Shown here: in pieces, positions 35,534 through 44,851 of the stretch
How the letters are laid out: each line of letters starts with the position of its first letter
Numbering within the stretch: the stretch's first letter is position 1
Notes under the pieces: model-generated
Database searches by the model: none
What the model saw: the letters and a program-made list of their open reading frames with translations, nothing else
What the model was told of the DNA's origin: nothing
Made by a program: the position numbers and the translations under genes
Source: JBKEDF01 sp047975325
GTDB lineage: Bacteria > Pseudomonadota > Alphaproteobacteria > Rhodobacterales > Rhodobacteraceae
Direction of reading: 5' to 3'
Length of the DNA stretch: 64,000 nucleotides
Assembly: GCA_047975325.1 (NCBI GenBank)
Contig: JBKEDF010000030.1
Location: 1 to 64,000 of the forward strand

Positions 35534-36616
35534 ATGACCGTGCTTGATGAGCTTCGGGGAAAATACATCGCTGCCGTAACCTCCGCCGCCGATGAGGCCG
35601 CACTGGAGGAAGTCCGCCTTGCCGCGCTTGGCAAGAAGGGTGAAATCAGCCTGAAAATGCGTGAATTGGGCAAGATGGCCCCGGAAGAACGCCAGACCTT
35701 TGGCGCAGCCCTGAACAAGCTGAAAACCGAACTTGACACAGCATTGCGCGCGCGCAAATCCGCCATGGCCGATGCCGCCCTGGAGGCGCGCTTGCAAACC
35801 GAATGGCTGGACGTGACGCTTCCGGGACGCCCGCAGCGGACAGGGACCATCCACCCCGTCAGCCAGGTTACCGAAGAACTGACCGCCATCTTCGCCGATC
35901 TGGGTTTTGCCGTTGCCGAAGGTCCGCAGATCGAAAGCGATTGGTACAATTTCGACGCGCTGAACCTGCCACCCGAACATCCCGCGCGTCAGGAACATGA
36001 TACATTCTTCATGCATCGCGCCGAAGGCGATGACCGCCCCCCGCATGTCCTGCGCACGCATACCTCGCCCGTGCAGATCCGGTCGATGCAGGCACAGGGC
36101 GCACCGATCCGGGTTATCGCCCCGGGGCGGGTCTATCGAATGGACATGGATCAGACCCATTCGCCAATGTTCCATCAGGTCGAAGGACTGGCAATTGACC
36201 GCGATATATCCATGGCCAACCTGAAATGGGTCCTGGAAGAATTCTGCCGCGCCTTTTTCGAGGTGGACAAAGTTGAACTGCGTTTCCGCGCCTCGCATTT
36301 CCCCTTCACCGAACCTTCGGCCGAAGTCGATATCCGCTGTTCCTGGAAGGGTGGGCAGCTCAAGATCGGTGAAGGCGATGACTGGATGGAAATCCTGGGT
36401 TCCGGCATGGTGCATCCCAAGGTGCTGGCTGCCGCGGGGGTGGATCCCGGCGAATGGCAGGGCTTTGCCTTCGGCATGGGGATCGACCGGCTGGCCATGC
36501 TGAAATACGGCATTCCCGACCTGCGTGCCTTTTTTGAAAGCGATCTGCGCTGGCTGCGCCATTACGGGTTCGCATCCCTGGATATGCCCGAACTTGCAGG
36601 CGGGCTTTCACGCTGA
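35534..36616 (+). CDS. pheS: Phenylalanine-tRNA ligase alpha subunit
   Basis: This 360-residue catalytic subunit of phenylalanyl-tRNA synthetase has an N-terminal coiled coil (about 1-90). The class II core has [33 protein letters not shown] (motif 1-2 region), [34 protein letters not shown], and [19 protein letters not shown] (motif 3). The length is normal. It is followed 122 bp later by pheT. Confidence 0.97.
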   Translation: MTVLDELRGKYIAAVTSAADEAALEEVRLAALGKKGEISLKMRELGKMAPEERQTFGAALNKLKTELDTALRARKSAMADAALEARLQTEWLDVTLPGRPQRTGTIHPVSQVTEELTAIFADLGFAVAEGPQIESDWYNFDALNLPPEHPARQEHDTFFMHRAEGDDRPPHVLRTHTSPVQIRSMQAQGAPIRVIAPGRVYRMDMDQTHSPMFHQVEGLAIDRDISMANLKWVLEEFCRAFFEVDKVELRFRASHFPFTEPSAEVDIRCSWKGGQLKIGEGDDWMEILGSGMVHPKVLAAAGVDPGEWQGFAFGMGIDRLAMLKYGIPDLRAFFESDLRWLRHYGFASLDMPELAGGLSR

Positions 36617-36738
36617 CCCCACGGGGCCGGCGGCATGAGGCAAGGTCCTGATCGCCGCAGCCCCTGCCAGGCACAAGCCTTTTCCTTCCTGCCTTGATAC
36701 GTTAAGGCCATTCCCGCTGGTTTCCGAAGGGCATCATC

Positions 36739-39156
36739 ATGAAATTCACACTCTCCTGGCTCAAGGATCACCTCGATACCGAGGCTCCGCTGGATGATAT
36801 TCTCTATGCGCTCACCGATCTGGGGCATGAGGTTGAGGATGTCACCGATCCGGAGGAAACACTGGGCGTCTTCCGCATCTGCCGTGTAATCGAGGCTGTC
36901 CAGCATCCCAATGCCGACCGGCTGCGGCTTTGCCGGGTGGAAACCTTTCCGGAAGGCCCCGGCGGCCCGGCCGAAGAAGTTCAGGTGGTCTGCGGCGCGC
37001 CCAATGCGCGGACCGGGCTGGTGGGTGTCTTCGCCCCCGTCGGCACCCATGTACCCGGCACCGGGGTCGACCTTAAACCCGGTGTGATCCGGGGCGTGGA
37101 ATCGAACGGGATGCTCTGCTCCGAACGTGAATTGATGCTGTCAGACGATCATGATGGAATCATCGATCTGCCCGCTGATGCGCCCCTGGGCGAAAAATTC
37201 ATTGATTGGCGCGGGCTGAACGATCCGATGATCTATGTGAAGATCACGCCGAATCGGCCCGATGCGCTTGGCGTGCGCGGCCTGGCGCGGGATCTGGCCG
37301 CACGGGGGCTGGGCAGGCTGAAGCCGTTGGAAATCCCCGAAATCAAGGGGAAATTCACCGCCCCCCTCACGGTGAAGATCGATGCAGCCCTGAAGGAAAA
37401 GGGCTGCCCCCTCTTTGCCGGAAGGGTTATCCGGGGGGTCAGGAACGGGCCTTCGCCCGACTGGATGCAGGCACGGCTGAAGGCAATCGGGCTGCGCCCG
37501 ATTTCAACCCTGGTCGATATTACCAATTACTTTACCTACGGGTTGAACCGGCCCCTGCATGTCTTTGACATGGACAAGGTGAAGGGTGACCTGCGCATTC
37601 ATCCCGCCAAGGGCGGGGAGGAACTGCTTGCGCTGGATGCCAAAACCTATGTCATGGCCCCCGGCATGATGCTGATTTCGGATGACCAGGGCCCCGAAAG
37701 CCTGGCCGGGATCATGGGGGGGGAACATTCGGGTTGCACCGAGGAAACCACCGATGTCTTCCTGGAAAGCGCCTATTGGGATCCGATCACCATCGCTACC
37801 ACCGGCCGTGCGCTGAAGATCAATTCCGATGCGCGCTATCGTTTCGAACGCGGGGCGGATCCCGCCTTCACCCTGCCGGGGCTGGATCTGGCAACGGCCA
37901 TGATCCTTGAACTTTGTGGCGGCGAAGCTTCTGCACTCATCATGGATGGGGCGGTGCCGGACACCCGCCGCAGCTATGCCTTCAACCCGGATCGCACCAC
38001 AAAACTGGTCGGAATGGAGATCACCGAAGCGGATCAGCGCACCACGCTGGAGGCCCTCGGCTTCGGACTGGAAGGTGATCGTGCCACCCCGCCAAGCTGG
38101 CGCCCGGATGTGCTGGACGAGGCCGATCTGGTGGAGGAGGTTGCCCGTGTCGCTTCCCTGACGAAACTGGTTGGGAAACCGATGCGGCGCAAGGCGCCGG
38201 GCGTGCCACGCCCCATCCTCACCCCGGCCCAGATCCGCGAACGGACGGCAAGGCGGACCATCGCGGCACTGGGTTACAATGAATGCGTGACCTACAGTTT
38301 TATCGATCATCAGGCAGCCACGCTTTTCGGCGGCGGGGCGGATGCGGTTTGTGTAGACAACCCGATCTCATCGGAGATGTCCCATATGCGCCCCGATCTC
38401 CTGCCGGGGCTCTTGCGTGCGGCTGCGCGCAATCAGGCCCGTGGGTTCATGGATCTTGCCCTGGCCGAAATCGGCCCCGTCTTTTCCGGCGGGGAGCCAG
38501 GTGAACAGCATATGCAGGCTGCAGGGCTTCTGGTGGGCCATACGGGCCCGCGTGACCCATATGGCGCACGCCGCATGGTAGATGTGTTTGACGTGAAGGC
38601 CGATGCCGAAGCCGTCCTGGCCGCACTCGGGGCCCCTGCCCGCGCGCAGATCAATCGCAAGCTGCCCGGGTGGTTCCATCCGGGACGGGCAGGCGTCATC
38701 GCCCTCGGACCGAACCAGCTGGCGATCTTCGGGGAAATTCATCCAAAAATCCTTGCGGAAATGGATGTAAAAGGCCCGGCCATGGGCTTCACCATCTGGC
38801 CCGCCAATGTGCCGCAGCCCAAGAAGCGCGGAACGACCCGCCCGGCGCTTGTGATCAACAACCTTCAGGCCGTGGAACGCGATTTTGCCTTTGTCATCGA
38901 CAGGCAGGTGGAAGCGCTGACCGCGCTCAATGCAGCACAGGGGGCGGATAAGGCATTGATCGAAAGCGTCCGCCTTTTCGATCAGTTCACCGGCCCCAAG
39001 GCAGAGGCCCAGATGGGCGAAGGCAAGAAATCCATCGCCCTGACCGTCCGGCTGCAACCGACCGAGACCACGCTGACGGACAAGGAAATCGAGGCCGTTT
39101 CAGCGAAGATCATTGAAAAGGTGACCAAGGCAACCGGCGGCGCCCTGCGCACCTGA
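36739..39156 (+). CDS. pheT: Phenylalanine-tRNA ligase beta subunit
   Basis: This 805-residue beta subunit has an N-terminal tRNA-binding OB domain (about 40-150, QHPNADRLRLCRVE), the B3/B4 editing domain (around 215-400, with RGVRNGPSPDWMQARLKAIGLRPIS and FDMDKVKG), and the B5 domain (about 405-475). It also has the core-like GYNECVTYSFIDHQ and a C-terminal anticodon-binding FDX-ACB domain (about 710-800). The length is normal. The gene is transcribed with pheS. Confidence 0.97.
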   Translation: MKFTLSWLKDHLDTEAPLDDILYALTDLGHEVEDVTDPEETLGVFRICRVIEAVQHPNADRLRLCRVETFPEGPGGPAEEVQVVCGAPNARTGLVGVFAPVGTHVPGTGVDLKPGVIRGVESNGMLCSERELMLSDDHDGIIDLPADAPLGEKFIDWRGLNDPMIYVKITPNRPDALGVRGLARDLAARGLGRLKPLEIPEIKGKFTAPLTVKIDAALKEKGCPLFAGRVIRGVRNGPSPDWMQARLKAIGLRPISTLVDITNYFTYGLNRPLHVFDMDKVKGDLRIHPAKGGEELLALDAKTYVMAPGMMLISDDQGPESLAGIMGGEHSGCTEETTDVFLESAYWDPITIATTGRALKINSDARYRFERGADPAFTLPGLDLATAMILELCGGEASALIMDGAVPDTRRSYAFNPDRTTKLVGMEITEADQRTTLEALGFGLEGDRATPPSWRPDVLDEADLVEEVARVASLTKLVGKPMRRKAPGVPRPILTPAQIRERTARRTIAALGYNECVTYSFIDHQAATLFGGGADAVCVDNPISSEMSHMRPDLLPGLLRAAARNQARGFMDLALAEIGPVFSGGEPGEQHMQAAGLLVGHTGPRDPYGARRMVDVFDVKADAEAVLAALGAPARAQINRKLPGWFHPGRAGVIALGPNQLAIFGEIHPKILAEMDVKGPAMGFTIWPANVPQPKKRGTTRPALVINNLQAVERDFAFVIDRQVEALTALNAAQGADKALIESVRLFDQFTGPKAEAQMGEGKKSIALTVRLQPTETTLTDKEIEAVSAKIIEKVTKATGGALRT

Positions 39157-39204
39157 AGCCCGGGTCCCGGATGATCGCCGGCGCGCCCCTGCCGGCAAGG
39201 GGGA

Positions 39205-39933
39205 TCACGTCACCCCGGCCTGCAACAGGACGGTCATTGCGCTGTCGAAATGTTCGCCCATCGCCTCCTCGGCACGCAGGGGGTCCTGCACGGCTATGGC
39301 AGTGGCGATACGTTCGTGGCAGCGGATATTCTCCCGGCGGTTTTCTTCTGTCGCGCGGCTGCGCCAGCCGATGGCCCAAGTTTGCCGGGTAATGACCCGG
39401 AAAGCACCCACAATCTGCCCATACAGGGGATTGCCCGAAGCCCGTGCGATCGCTTCGTGAAAGGCGATATCCAGTTCCATCATCTGATCGGGCAGTTCCA
39501 GAACGGTAAACATCCGCGCAACGATATCCTGAAGCAACCGCGCCTCCGCATCGGACCGGCGCAATGCGGCAAGGCTGACGGCACGCAATTCGAGCGTCCG
39601 GCGCATATCAAGGATTTGCTGGATGGAAACCTCCCGCATCTGGACCGTATGATCGAGGACAACCGAAAGTGGCGCCGCATCGGGCGGCGCCACGCGCGCG
39701 CGGCGACCATTGCCGATTTCCAGAACATGAAGGGCGGACAGAGCGCGGAATGCCTCCCGCACGACAGCGCGGGATACGGAAAGCTGTTCCGAAATCGCGG
39801 TTTCCGAGGGGAGCGCCTGACCTGGCATCAACCCCTGATCGCGAATGAGCGCGCGAATATCGGTAATCGCCTGATCCACCAACCCGCCGGATTCCCCGGA
39901 TTGTCTGACAGCTTTATTCATTATTGTTGTCAT
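39205..39933 (-). CDS. FadR-type GntR family regulator
   Basis: This 242-residue regulator has an N-terminal winged helix of the GntR family (SETAISEQLSVSRAVVREAFRALSALHVLEIGNGRRARV) and a C-terminal FCD ligand-binding domain (about 90-235; DIAFHEAIARASGNPLYG, CHERIATAIAVQDPLRAEEAMGEHF). It is divergent from the enolase-superfamily gene with a 62-bp promoter region. The usual partners are sugar-acid or organic-acid genes, so it likely represses the next three genes in the absence of the substrate. Confidence 0.9.
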   Translation of the reverse strand: MTTIMNKAVRQSGESGGLVDQAITDIRALIRDQGLMPGQALPSETAISEQLSVSRAVVREAFRALSALHVLEIGNGRRARVAPPDAAPLSVVLDHTVQMREVSIQQILDMRRTLELRAVSLAALRRSDAEARLLQDIVARMFTVLELPDQMMELDIAFHEAIARASGNPLYGQIVGAFRVITRQTWAIGWRSRATEENRRENIRCHERIATAIAVQDPLRAEEAMGEHFDSAMTVLLQAGVT

Positions 39934-39951
39934 TTATCCCTGTTTCACTAT

Positions 39952-39967
39952 ACAGACATTATCAGAC
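39952..39967. promoter_or_regulatory. CAGACA direct repeats between regulator and catabolic genes
   Basis: CAGACA-TTAT-CAGACA is a direct repeat in the short divergent region, upstream of both the FadR-type regulator and the enolase-superfamily gene. It may be the operator of the FadR-type regulator or of another factor. It overlaps the region where both promoters must lie. Confidence 0.4.
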
Positions 39968-39995
39968 AGAATCCCCTTCGCCAAACGGAACCCCT

Positions 39996-41195
39996 ATGAA
40001 AATCACTGCAATTCGTACTTTCCGAACGGAGGAATTCGCCAATGTGCTTTGGGTCCATATAGAAACCGACGCCGGAATCACCGGTCTGGGGGAGACCTTC
40101 TATGGGGCCGAGGCAGTGGAAGCGCATATCCACAACACGCTTTCGGTGCGGCTTCTGGGGCAGGATCCGCTGCGGATCGAACATCTTGGCCGTGAGATGG
40201 TAAACCTGCCGATGGCGCAAAGTTCCACCGGGGTGGAATACCGTGCCGCTTCCGCCATCGATATCGCGCTCTGGGATCTCTTTGGCAAGGTTGCGGGTCA
40301 ACCCGTCTGGCAAATGCTGGGCGGGCTTTGCTGGGACAAGATGCGGCTCTACAATACCTGCGCGGGTACACGCTATGTCCGGACCAATGTAATCAAGCCC
40401 GTCGATACCTGGAATCTCGGCACCTCCGACAGTCGTTATGAGGATCTCGATGCCTTCATGAACCGACCTGCCGAACTTGCGGAGGACCTTCTGGAAAACG
40501 GTATCACCGCAATGAAGATCTGGCCCTTCGACCCGCATGCGGCGGAATTCAAGGGGCAGCATATCTCCGCCGCGGCGATGAAGGCGGGGCTGAAACCTTT
40601 TGAAGAAATCCGCCGGGCCGTGGGCGATGCGATGGATATCATGCTGGAGATGCATTGCCTCTGGAACCTTCCCGCCGCGATGGCCATCGCACGGGAGGTT
40701 GCGGCCTATCGACCGCTCTGGTTTGAGGATCCGATCCGGATGAACAACCCGCAGACACTGGCCGAATTCGCCCGTGCCACACCGATAATGACCTGCGCGT
40801 CGGAAACACTGGGGTCACGTTTTGCCTACAAGGATTTTCTTGATCGCGATGCCACCCATGTCGTAATGGCGGATCTTTGCTGGACAGGCGGGCTAACGGA
40901 AGGGCGCAAGATTGCCGCCATGGCCGATACCGATCATCGCCCATTTGCAGCACATGACTGCATCGGGCCCATTGGTTTCGTCGCCGGGATCCATATGAGT
41001 TTCAGCCAACCCAACACGATTATCCAGGAATCCGTTCGCGCCTTTTATCGTGGCTGGTATCGGGAACTCGTGACCGACATGCCAAAGATCGAAGGCGGTT
41101 ACGTCTTTCCGCCCGAGGGGCCCGGGCTTGGCGTGGAATTGCAACCCGCCTTCCTTGAACGCAGTGACCTCACGACCCGCATATCGGAGCTTTGA
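39996..41195 (+). CDS. Enolase-superfamily (mandelate racemase type) sugar-acid dehydratase or racemase
   Basis: This 399-residue enzyme of the mandelate racemase/muconate lactonizing family has an N-terminal capping domain (MKITAIRTF..., GITGLGETFYGAEAVE). The barrel has MKIWPFDPHA (Lys acid-base candidate), DIMLEMHCLWNLPAAM (first metal ligand), LWFEDPI (second metal Glu), CASETLGSRF (third), and DLCWTGGLTEGRKIAAMAD. Near the C-terminus HDCIGPIGFVAG carries a candidate catalytic His. The ATG at 39996 is chosen since the cap domain starts there. With the SDR and dehydrogenase that follow it fits sugar-acid catabolism. The exact substrate is unknown. Confidence 0.85.
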   Translation: MKITAIRTFRTEEFANVLWVHIETDAGITGLGETFYGAEAVEAHIHNTLSVRLLGQDPLRIEHLGREMVNLPMAQSSTGVEYRAASAIDIALWDLFGKVAGQPVWQMLGGLCWDKMRLYNTCAGTRYVRTNVIKPVDTWNLGTSDSRYEDLDAFMNRPAELAEDLLENGITAMKIWPFDPHAAEFKGQHISAAAMKAGLKPFEEIRRAVGDAMDIMLEMHCLWNLPAAMAIAREVAAYRPLWFEDPIRMNNPQTLAEFARATPIMTCASETLGSRFAYKDFLDRDATHVVMADLCWTGGLTEGRKIAAMADTDHRPFAAHDCIGPIGFVAGIHMSFSQPNTIIQESVRAFYRGWYRELVTDMPKIEGGYVFPPEGPGLGVELQPAFLERSDLTTRISEL

Positions 41196-41198
41196 ACG

Positions 41199-41960
41199 AT
41201 GGGCCTTTTTGATCTGACCGGGAAAACCGCCCTTGTCACCGGATCTTCCCGGGGTCTGGGCCTTGCCATTGCCGAAGGTCTGGCCAATGCCGGGGCGCGG
41301 GTGATCCTGAACGGGGTGAATGCCGACCGTCTGGAAGCCGCTGCAAAAAAGATGAAATCGGCGGGCCATCAGGTACTGACCGCCTGTTTTGACGTCACGG
41401 ATGAGGCTGCGGTGACAAAGGCCTTCGAAGGTTTTGACGGTGCCCAGATCCATATCGATATCCTGGTGAACAATGCCGGCATCCAGCACCGCCAACCGAT
41501 GCTGGAACTGGCCGCCAGCGATTGGCAGCGTGTGATCGATACCAATCTTACCGCCGCCTTCATCTGCGGGAGGGAAGCGGCCCGGCGCATGGTGGAACGC
41601 AAAGCCGGCAAGATCATCAATATCGGTTCACTGACTTCCGAACTCGCCCGCGCCACCGTTGCGCCCTATACCGTGGCCAAGGGCGGCATCAAGCTGCTTA
41701 CCAGATCCATGGCTGCGGAATGGGGCGAAAAGGGCGTGCAGGCCAATGCCATCGCACCGGGCTACATGCTGACCGACATGAACGAGGCGCTGGTGAACAA
41801 TCCCGAATTCGATGCCTGGGTGAAGGGCCGTACCCCCGCCCGGCGCTGGGGCAAACCGGAAGAATTGCAGGGGGTTGCGGTTTTCCTTGCCGCGGCGGGA
41901 TCCGATTACATCAACGGTCAGCTCATCTTTGTCGATGGCGGTATGAGTTCAGTCTTGTGA
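41199..41960 (+). CDS. SDR family oxidoreductase (gluconate 5-dehydrogenase type)
   Basis: This 253-residue short-chain dehydrogenase has the cofactor motif TGSSRGLG, NNAG in DILVNNAGIQHRQPM, the catalytic Ser in IGSLTSELARATVAPYTVAKGG with Tyr-x3-Lys (YTVAK), and IAPGYMLTDMNEAL. Ending in GQLIFVDGGMSSVL is typical of the gluconate 5-dehydrogenase/2-deoxygluconate 3-dehydrogenase group. It begins four bases after the enolase-superfamily gene, so the two are coupled. It probably oxidises or reduces a sugar acid at one carbon. Confidence 0.88.
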   Translation: MGLFDLTGKTALVTGSSRGLGLAIAEGLANAGARVILNGVNADRLEAAAKKMKSAGHQVLTACFDVTDEAAVTKAFEGFDGAQIHIDILVNNAGIQHRQPMLELAASDWQRVIDTNLTAAFICGREAARRMVERKAGKIINIGSLTSELARATVAPYTVAKGGIKLLTRSMAAEWGEKGVQANAIAPGYMLTDMNEALVNNPEFDAWVKGRTPARRWGKPEELQGVAVFLAAAGSDYINGQLIFVDGGMSSVL

Positions 41961-41967
41961 GGTTGTC

Positions 41968-42924
41968 ATGAAAATTGTCTTTCACGGCGCAAATGCCAAA
42001 ACCTTCCTGCCGGGTTTTGCCGATCTTCTGGACACCCCCCATGATTTGCTGCCCCTTTCCGACACCCTTTTCGAAACGGGAGAAACAGAGGCCCTCGCCA
42101 GCGCCGATGTGGTGATCGGCGTACATTACAGCGCCGATTTTCCGGAACTTTCGGCGCGCCTCTATCAGGTGCCGGGTGCGGGCTATGACGGGATTGACAT
42201 CGCCGCCCTGCCCAAAGGATGCGCACTTTGCAATGTCTTCGGCCATGAAGGCGCAATTGCGGAATATGTGATGGCGGCGCTTCTGTCACGCCATGTCCCG
42301 CTGGCCGAGGCCGACAGGCAGTTGCGCGCGGGTGATTGGCATTACTGGGCGGGCAAACCAACCGGGTTGCGGACCGAGCTATCCGCTCAGAGTATCGGGA
42401 TCGTGGGCTTTGGCCATATCGGCAAGGCCGTCGCCGCACGCTGCCTCGCCTTTGGCATGACGGTGCATGTGGCCAACCGTTCCACCGTAACCGACAAGGG
42501 CGTTGCGGCCCATCCACTGACGGATCTGGAACAGATGGCGGGGGAGGTCGATTTCCTGATCAACACGCTTCCCCTGGCTGAAACAACGCAAGGCCTGATC
42601 GGAAAGGATGTGCTTGTCGCCATGAAACCCGGCGCGGTAATCCTCAATGTCGGGCGCGGTCCGGTTATCGACGAGACGGCCCTTTACACCACGCTGAAGG
42701 AGGGTCGGATCAGCGCAATCATCGATACCTGGTATGTCTATCCCGGCGCCGACAACCCGAATCCGCATCCCGGCACCCTGCCCTTCCATGACCTGCCCAA
42801 TGTCATCCTGACCCCGCATATGTCAGGCTGGACGCAGGGCACGATAGACCGCCGCCGCGCGGATATGGCGGCAAATATCAACCGGCTTGTCCGGGGTCAG
42901 GCCCTGCAAAACCGGGTGACATGA
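41968..42924 (+). CDS. D-isomer specific 2-hydroxyacid dehydrogenase
   Basis: This 318-residue NAD(P)-linked dehydrogenase has IGIVGFGHIGKAVAARCLAFGM (Rossmann), NTLPLAETTQGLIG, PGAVILNVGRGPVIDETALYTTLKEGRISAIIDTW, and a late catalytic His in LTPHMSGWT. The N-terminal catalytic domain is shorter than in typical phosphoglycerate dehydrogenases and reads GAGYDGIDIAALPKG. It is the last gene of the three-gene operon. It may reduce a 2-ketoacid formed from the sugar acid. Confidence 0.87.
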   Translation: MKIVFHGANAKTFLPGFADLLDTPHDLLPLSDTLFETGETEALASADVVIGVHYSADFPELSARLYQVPGAGYDGIDIAALPKGCALCNVFGHEGAIAEYVMAALLSRHVPLAEADRQLRAGDWHYWAGKPTGLRTELSAQSIGIVGFGHIGKAVAARCLAFGMTVHVANRSTVTDKGVAAHPLTDLEQMAGEVDFLINTLPLAETTQGLIGKDVLVAMKPGAVILNVGRGPVIDETALYTTLKEGRISAIIDTWYVYPGADNPNPHPGTLPFHDLPNVILTPHMSGWTQGTIDRRRADMAANINRLVRGQALQNRVT

Positions 42925-42934
42925 TCCACGGAAA

Positions 42935-43558
42935 TCATCGTCGGAACGACCGCCGGATCAGAACGCGCGCGCCTGTTTCCCAGATCAGTTTCAGATCAAA
43001 ACAGAAGTTCCGGTTACGCTGATAGATCAGATCAAGTTCCGCCTTCTTGGGAACACAGCGACGGGAATAGACGGCATCGGTTTCCGCCGCGTCGCGGCAG
43101 TGTGCCAGAAGCCTTTCCTCATAGTCATGGATCCTGAGGCTGGCGAGGCCGGTAATCCCCGGGCGCGATCGCAAAACCCGGGCATAAAGAGCGGGAAACC
43201 GATCCACATATTCCGGAAGCGGCGGTCGCGGACCGACAAAGCTCATATCCCCTTTCAGCACATTCCAAAGCTGTGGCACCTCATCCATGCGCGCGCGGCG
43301 CAGGAAACGACCCATCGGGGTGATCTGCGCCACCTTGTTGCCCCCCGAAACACCCGTTCGCCCCGCCGTCACCGGCATGGTCCTGAGTTTCCAGAGCGGA
43401 AAAGGCCGCCCCGGTGCCTTCATCCGCGCCGCCACATAAAAAAGCGGTCGCCCCTCAAGAACCAGCATGGCCAGCAGCAGCAGGCCAAACGGAACCAGAA
43501 GGATCGTACCGAAAAACAGCACAAGCAGCAGATCCAGAATACGTTTCGCCGGGGTCAT
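42935..43558 (-). CDS. Bacterial sugar transferase (undecaprenyl-phosphate type)
   Basis: This 207-residue membrane protein of the bacterial sugar-transferase family initiates exopolysaccharide assembly on a lipid carrier. It has an N-terminal helix (ILDLLLVLFFGTILLVPF), the family motif PLWKLRTM, ARMDEVPQLWNVLKGDMSFVGPRP, and SRPGITGLASLR. It starts at ATG 43558, where its ATGA overlaps the stop of the next gene upstream. It has only the C-terminal catalytic half found in longer PssY-type proteins. It is probably coupled to the epimerase gene. Confidence 0.9.
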   Translation of the reverse strand: MTPAKRILDLLLVLFFGTILLVPFGLLLLAMLVLEGRPLFYVAARMKAPGRPFPLWKLRTMPVTAGRTGVSGGNKVAQITPMGRFLRRARMDEVPQLWNVLKGDMSFVGPRPPLPEYVDRFPALYARVLRSRPGITGLASLRIHDYEERLLAHCRDAAETDAVYSRRCVPKKAELDLIYQRNRNFCFDLKLIWETGARVLIRRSFRR

Positions 43559-44397
43559 GCCCCCACCCCATGCCATTCCGCCACCATCGAGGCCGGATTT
43601 CCCGCAGGAGGCGGCAAGGGGATCAACCGCTGGAGCCGCGCAGTATCAAGCACAACCTTTGCCAGGACATCAGGGTTTTCCGGACCGTAATGCCAACTGA
43701 CCCCCGCCGCATCCAGAAGGTCGGCCATGCGAACCGGCCTGGGCGTGGCAATATTCAGGATCGGGGGCAGATCGGCGTGTTCTGCCGCAAGATGCGCCAG
43801 CCGCGCCAGGACCGCACCCAGGGTCTTTGGCCCGATATAGGACCGCAAGGGGCCACCTTCCGCCCCCGGGACCGGATCAAGCGTCACGGGATGATGACGC
43901 GCGGCTCCACCCAAAAGCGCATCCATCCCCGCAACATTGCCAAGCCGCAGGATGGTCATGCGCTGGCCCGATTGCGCGACATGGGCCAGCGCATCCTGTT
44001 CCATTGCCAGTTTCTGCCGACCATATTCGGCCAGCGGTGCAGGCTGCATTTCTTCGGTCAGTGGTGCTGCGGCAGGGCCATAGACAGCAGCAGAGGACAT
44101 CAAGAACACATGCCGTGCGCCCTGCGCCCCGGCGGCCTTCAGCGCCGCCAGCGCAAGGTCACGATTGGCCTCACCCGCCGCACGCCCCCCCGCAAGACAC
44201 AGCACCACACCACTGGCCGCCATTTCCGGGCAGGCTCCGTTCAGGATATCCCAATGCAGATAGCCGGGCTGTTTCCGTCGCGTCTGCCAGATCGGACGCA
44301 ACCCGCCGCGCATGAACCAGGGCCAGCCCGCATGCAGGGCACGGCCGATCTGACCGGTCGCACCCAGGATCAGGAAGGGAACCGCCTCGCTTGCCAT
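43555..44397 (-). CDS. NAD-dependent epimerase/dehydratase
   Basis: This 280-residue Rossmann-fold protein has FLILGATGQIGRALHAG at the N-terminus. SSAAVYGPAA carries a catalytic Ser, YGRQKLAMEQ the Tyr-x3-Lys pair, and LRLGNVAGMDALLGG follows. It belongs to the extended SDR family that edits nucleotide sugars. The ATG at 44397 is taken because the fold begins there. It is coupled to the sugar transferase by a 4-base overlap, so both likely act in surface sugar synthesis. The specific sugar is unknown. Confidence 0.86.
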   Translation of the reverse strand: MASEAVPFLILGATGQIGRALHAGWPWFMRGGLRPIWQTRRKQPGYLHWDILNGACPEMAASGVVLCLAGGRAAGEANRDLALAALKAAGAQGARHVFLMSSAAVYGPAAAPLTEEMQPAPLAEYGRQKLAMEQDALAHVAQSGQRMTILRLGNVAGMDALLGGAARHHPVTLDPVPGAEGGPLRSYIGPKTLGAVLARLAHLAAEHADLPPILNIATPRPVRMADLLDAAGVSWHYGPENPDVLAKVVLDTARLQRLIPLPPPAGNPASMVAEWHGVGA

Positions 44398-44404
44398 GGG
44401 TTGC

Positions 44405-44851
44405 CTATTCGCTGTTTTCCAGTCGCGTCCGCAATTCCCGCAATACCGGAAGCGCGGCACGCACCCTTTCCGCCCCCAGATCCCTTACCAGATCACCGAT
44501 CAACGGCGCGATCGAGGCCACTGCGGAAGCCCGCGCTGCGCGGCCTGCCGGGCTGATCGAAACAAGCTTGCGTCGTGCATCATCCCAATCGGGGCGAATA
44601 TGCACATGCCCGGCCCATTCCAGTTTTGCCAGCGTATTGGTCATCGCGCCCCGGGTTACATGAAAGGCACGGGCAAGCTGCGCCGGGGTCCGTTCCTCAC
44701 TGATCCGGGCAAGATGGTTCAACACCCCGAAATGCGAAAGTTCCATTCCCCGCGGCAAAGCCCTGGAAACCCGGTTGCGGGCCAGCTGGTCCGCCATGAA
44801 CAGTTCCCCGAAAAGCGCAACCGCGATATCTTCGCTCGTTTCCGCCATCAT
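44405..44851 (-). CDS. MarR family regulator
   Basis: This 148-residue winged-helix protein has ELSHFGVLNHLARISEERTPAQLARAFHVTRGAMTNTLAKLEWAGHVHIRPDWDDARRKLVSISPAGRAA, a clear MarR DNA-binding core with the D-DARRK wing. It ends in TAG at its natural C-terminus. It is placed between the epimerase and the nitrilase gene, with a 4-base overlap to the nitrilase (ATGA). It probably controls its own operon. The effector is unknown. Confidence 0.9.
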   Translation of the reverse strand: MMAETSEDIAVALFGELFMADQLARNRVSRALPRGMELSHFGVLNHLARISEERTPAQLARAFHVTRGAMTNTLAKLEWAGHVHIRPDWDDARRKLVSISPAGRAARASAVASIAPLIGDLVRDLGAERVRAALPVLRELRTRLENSE

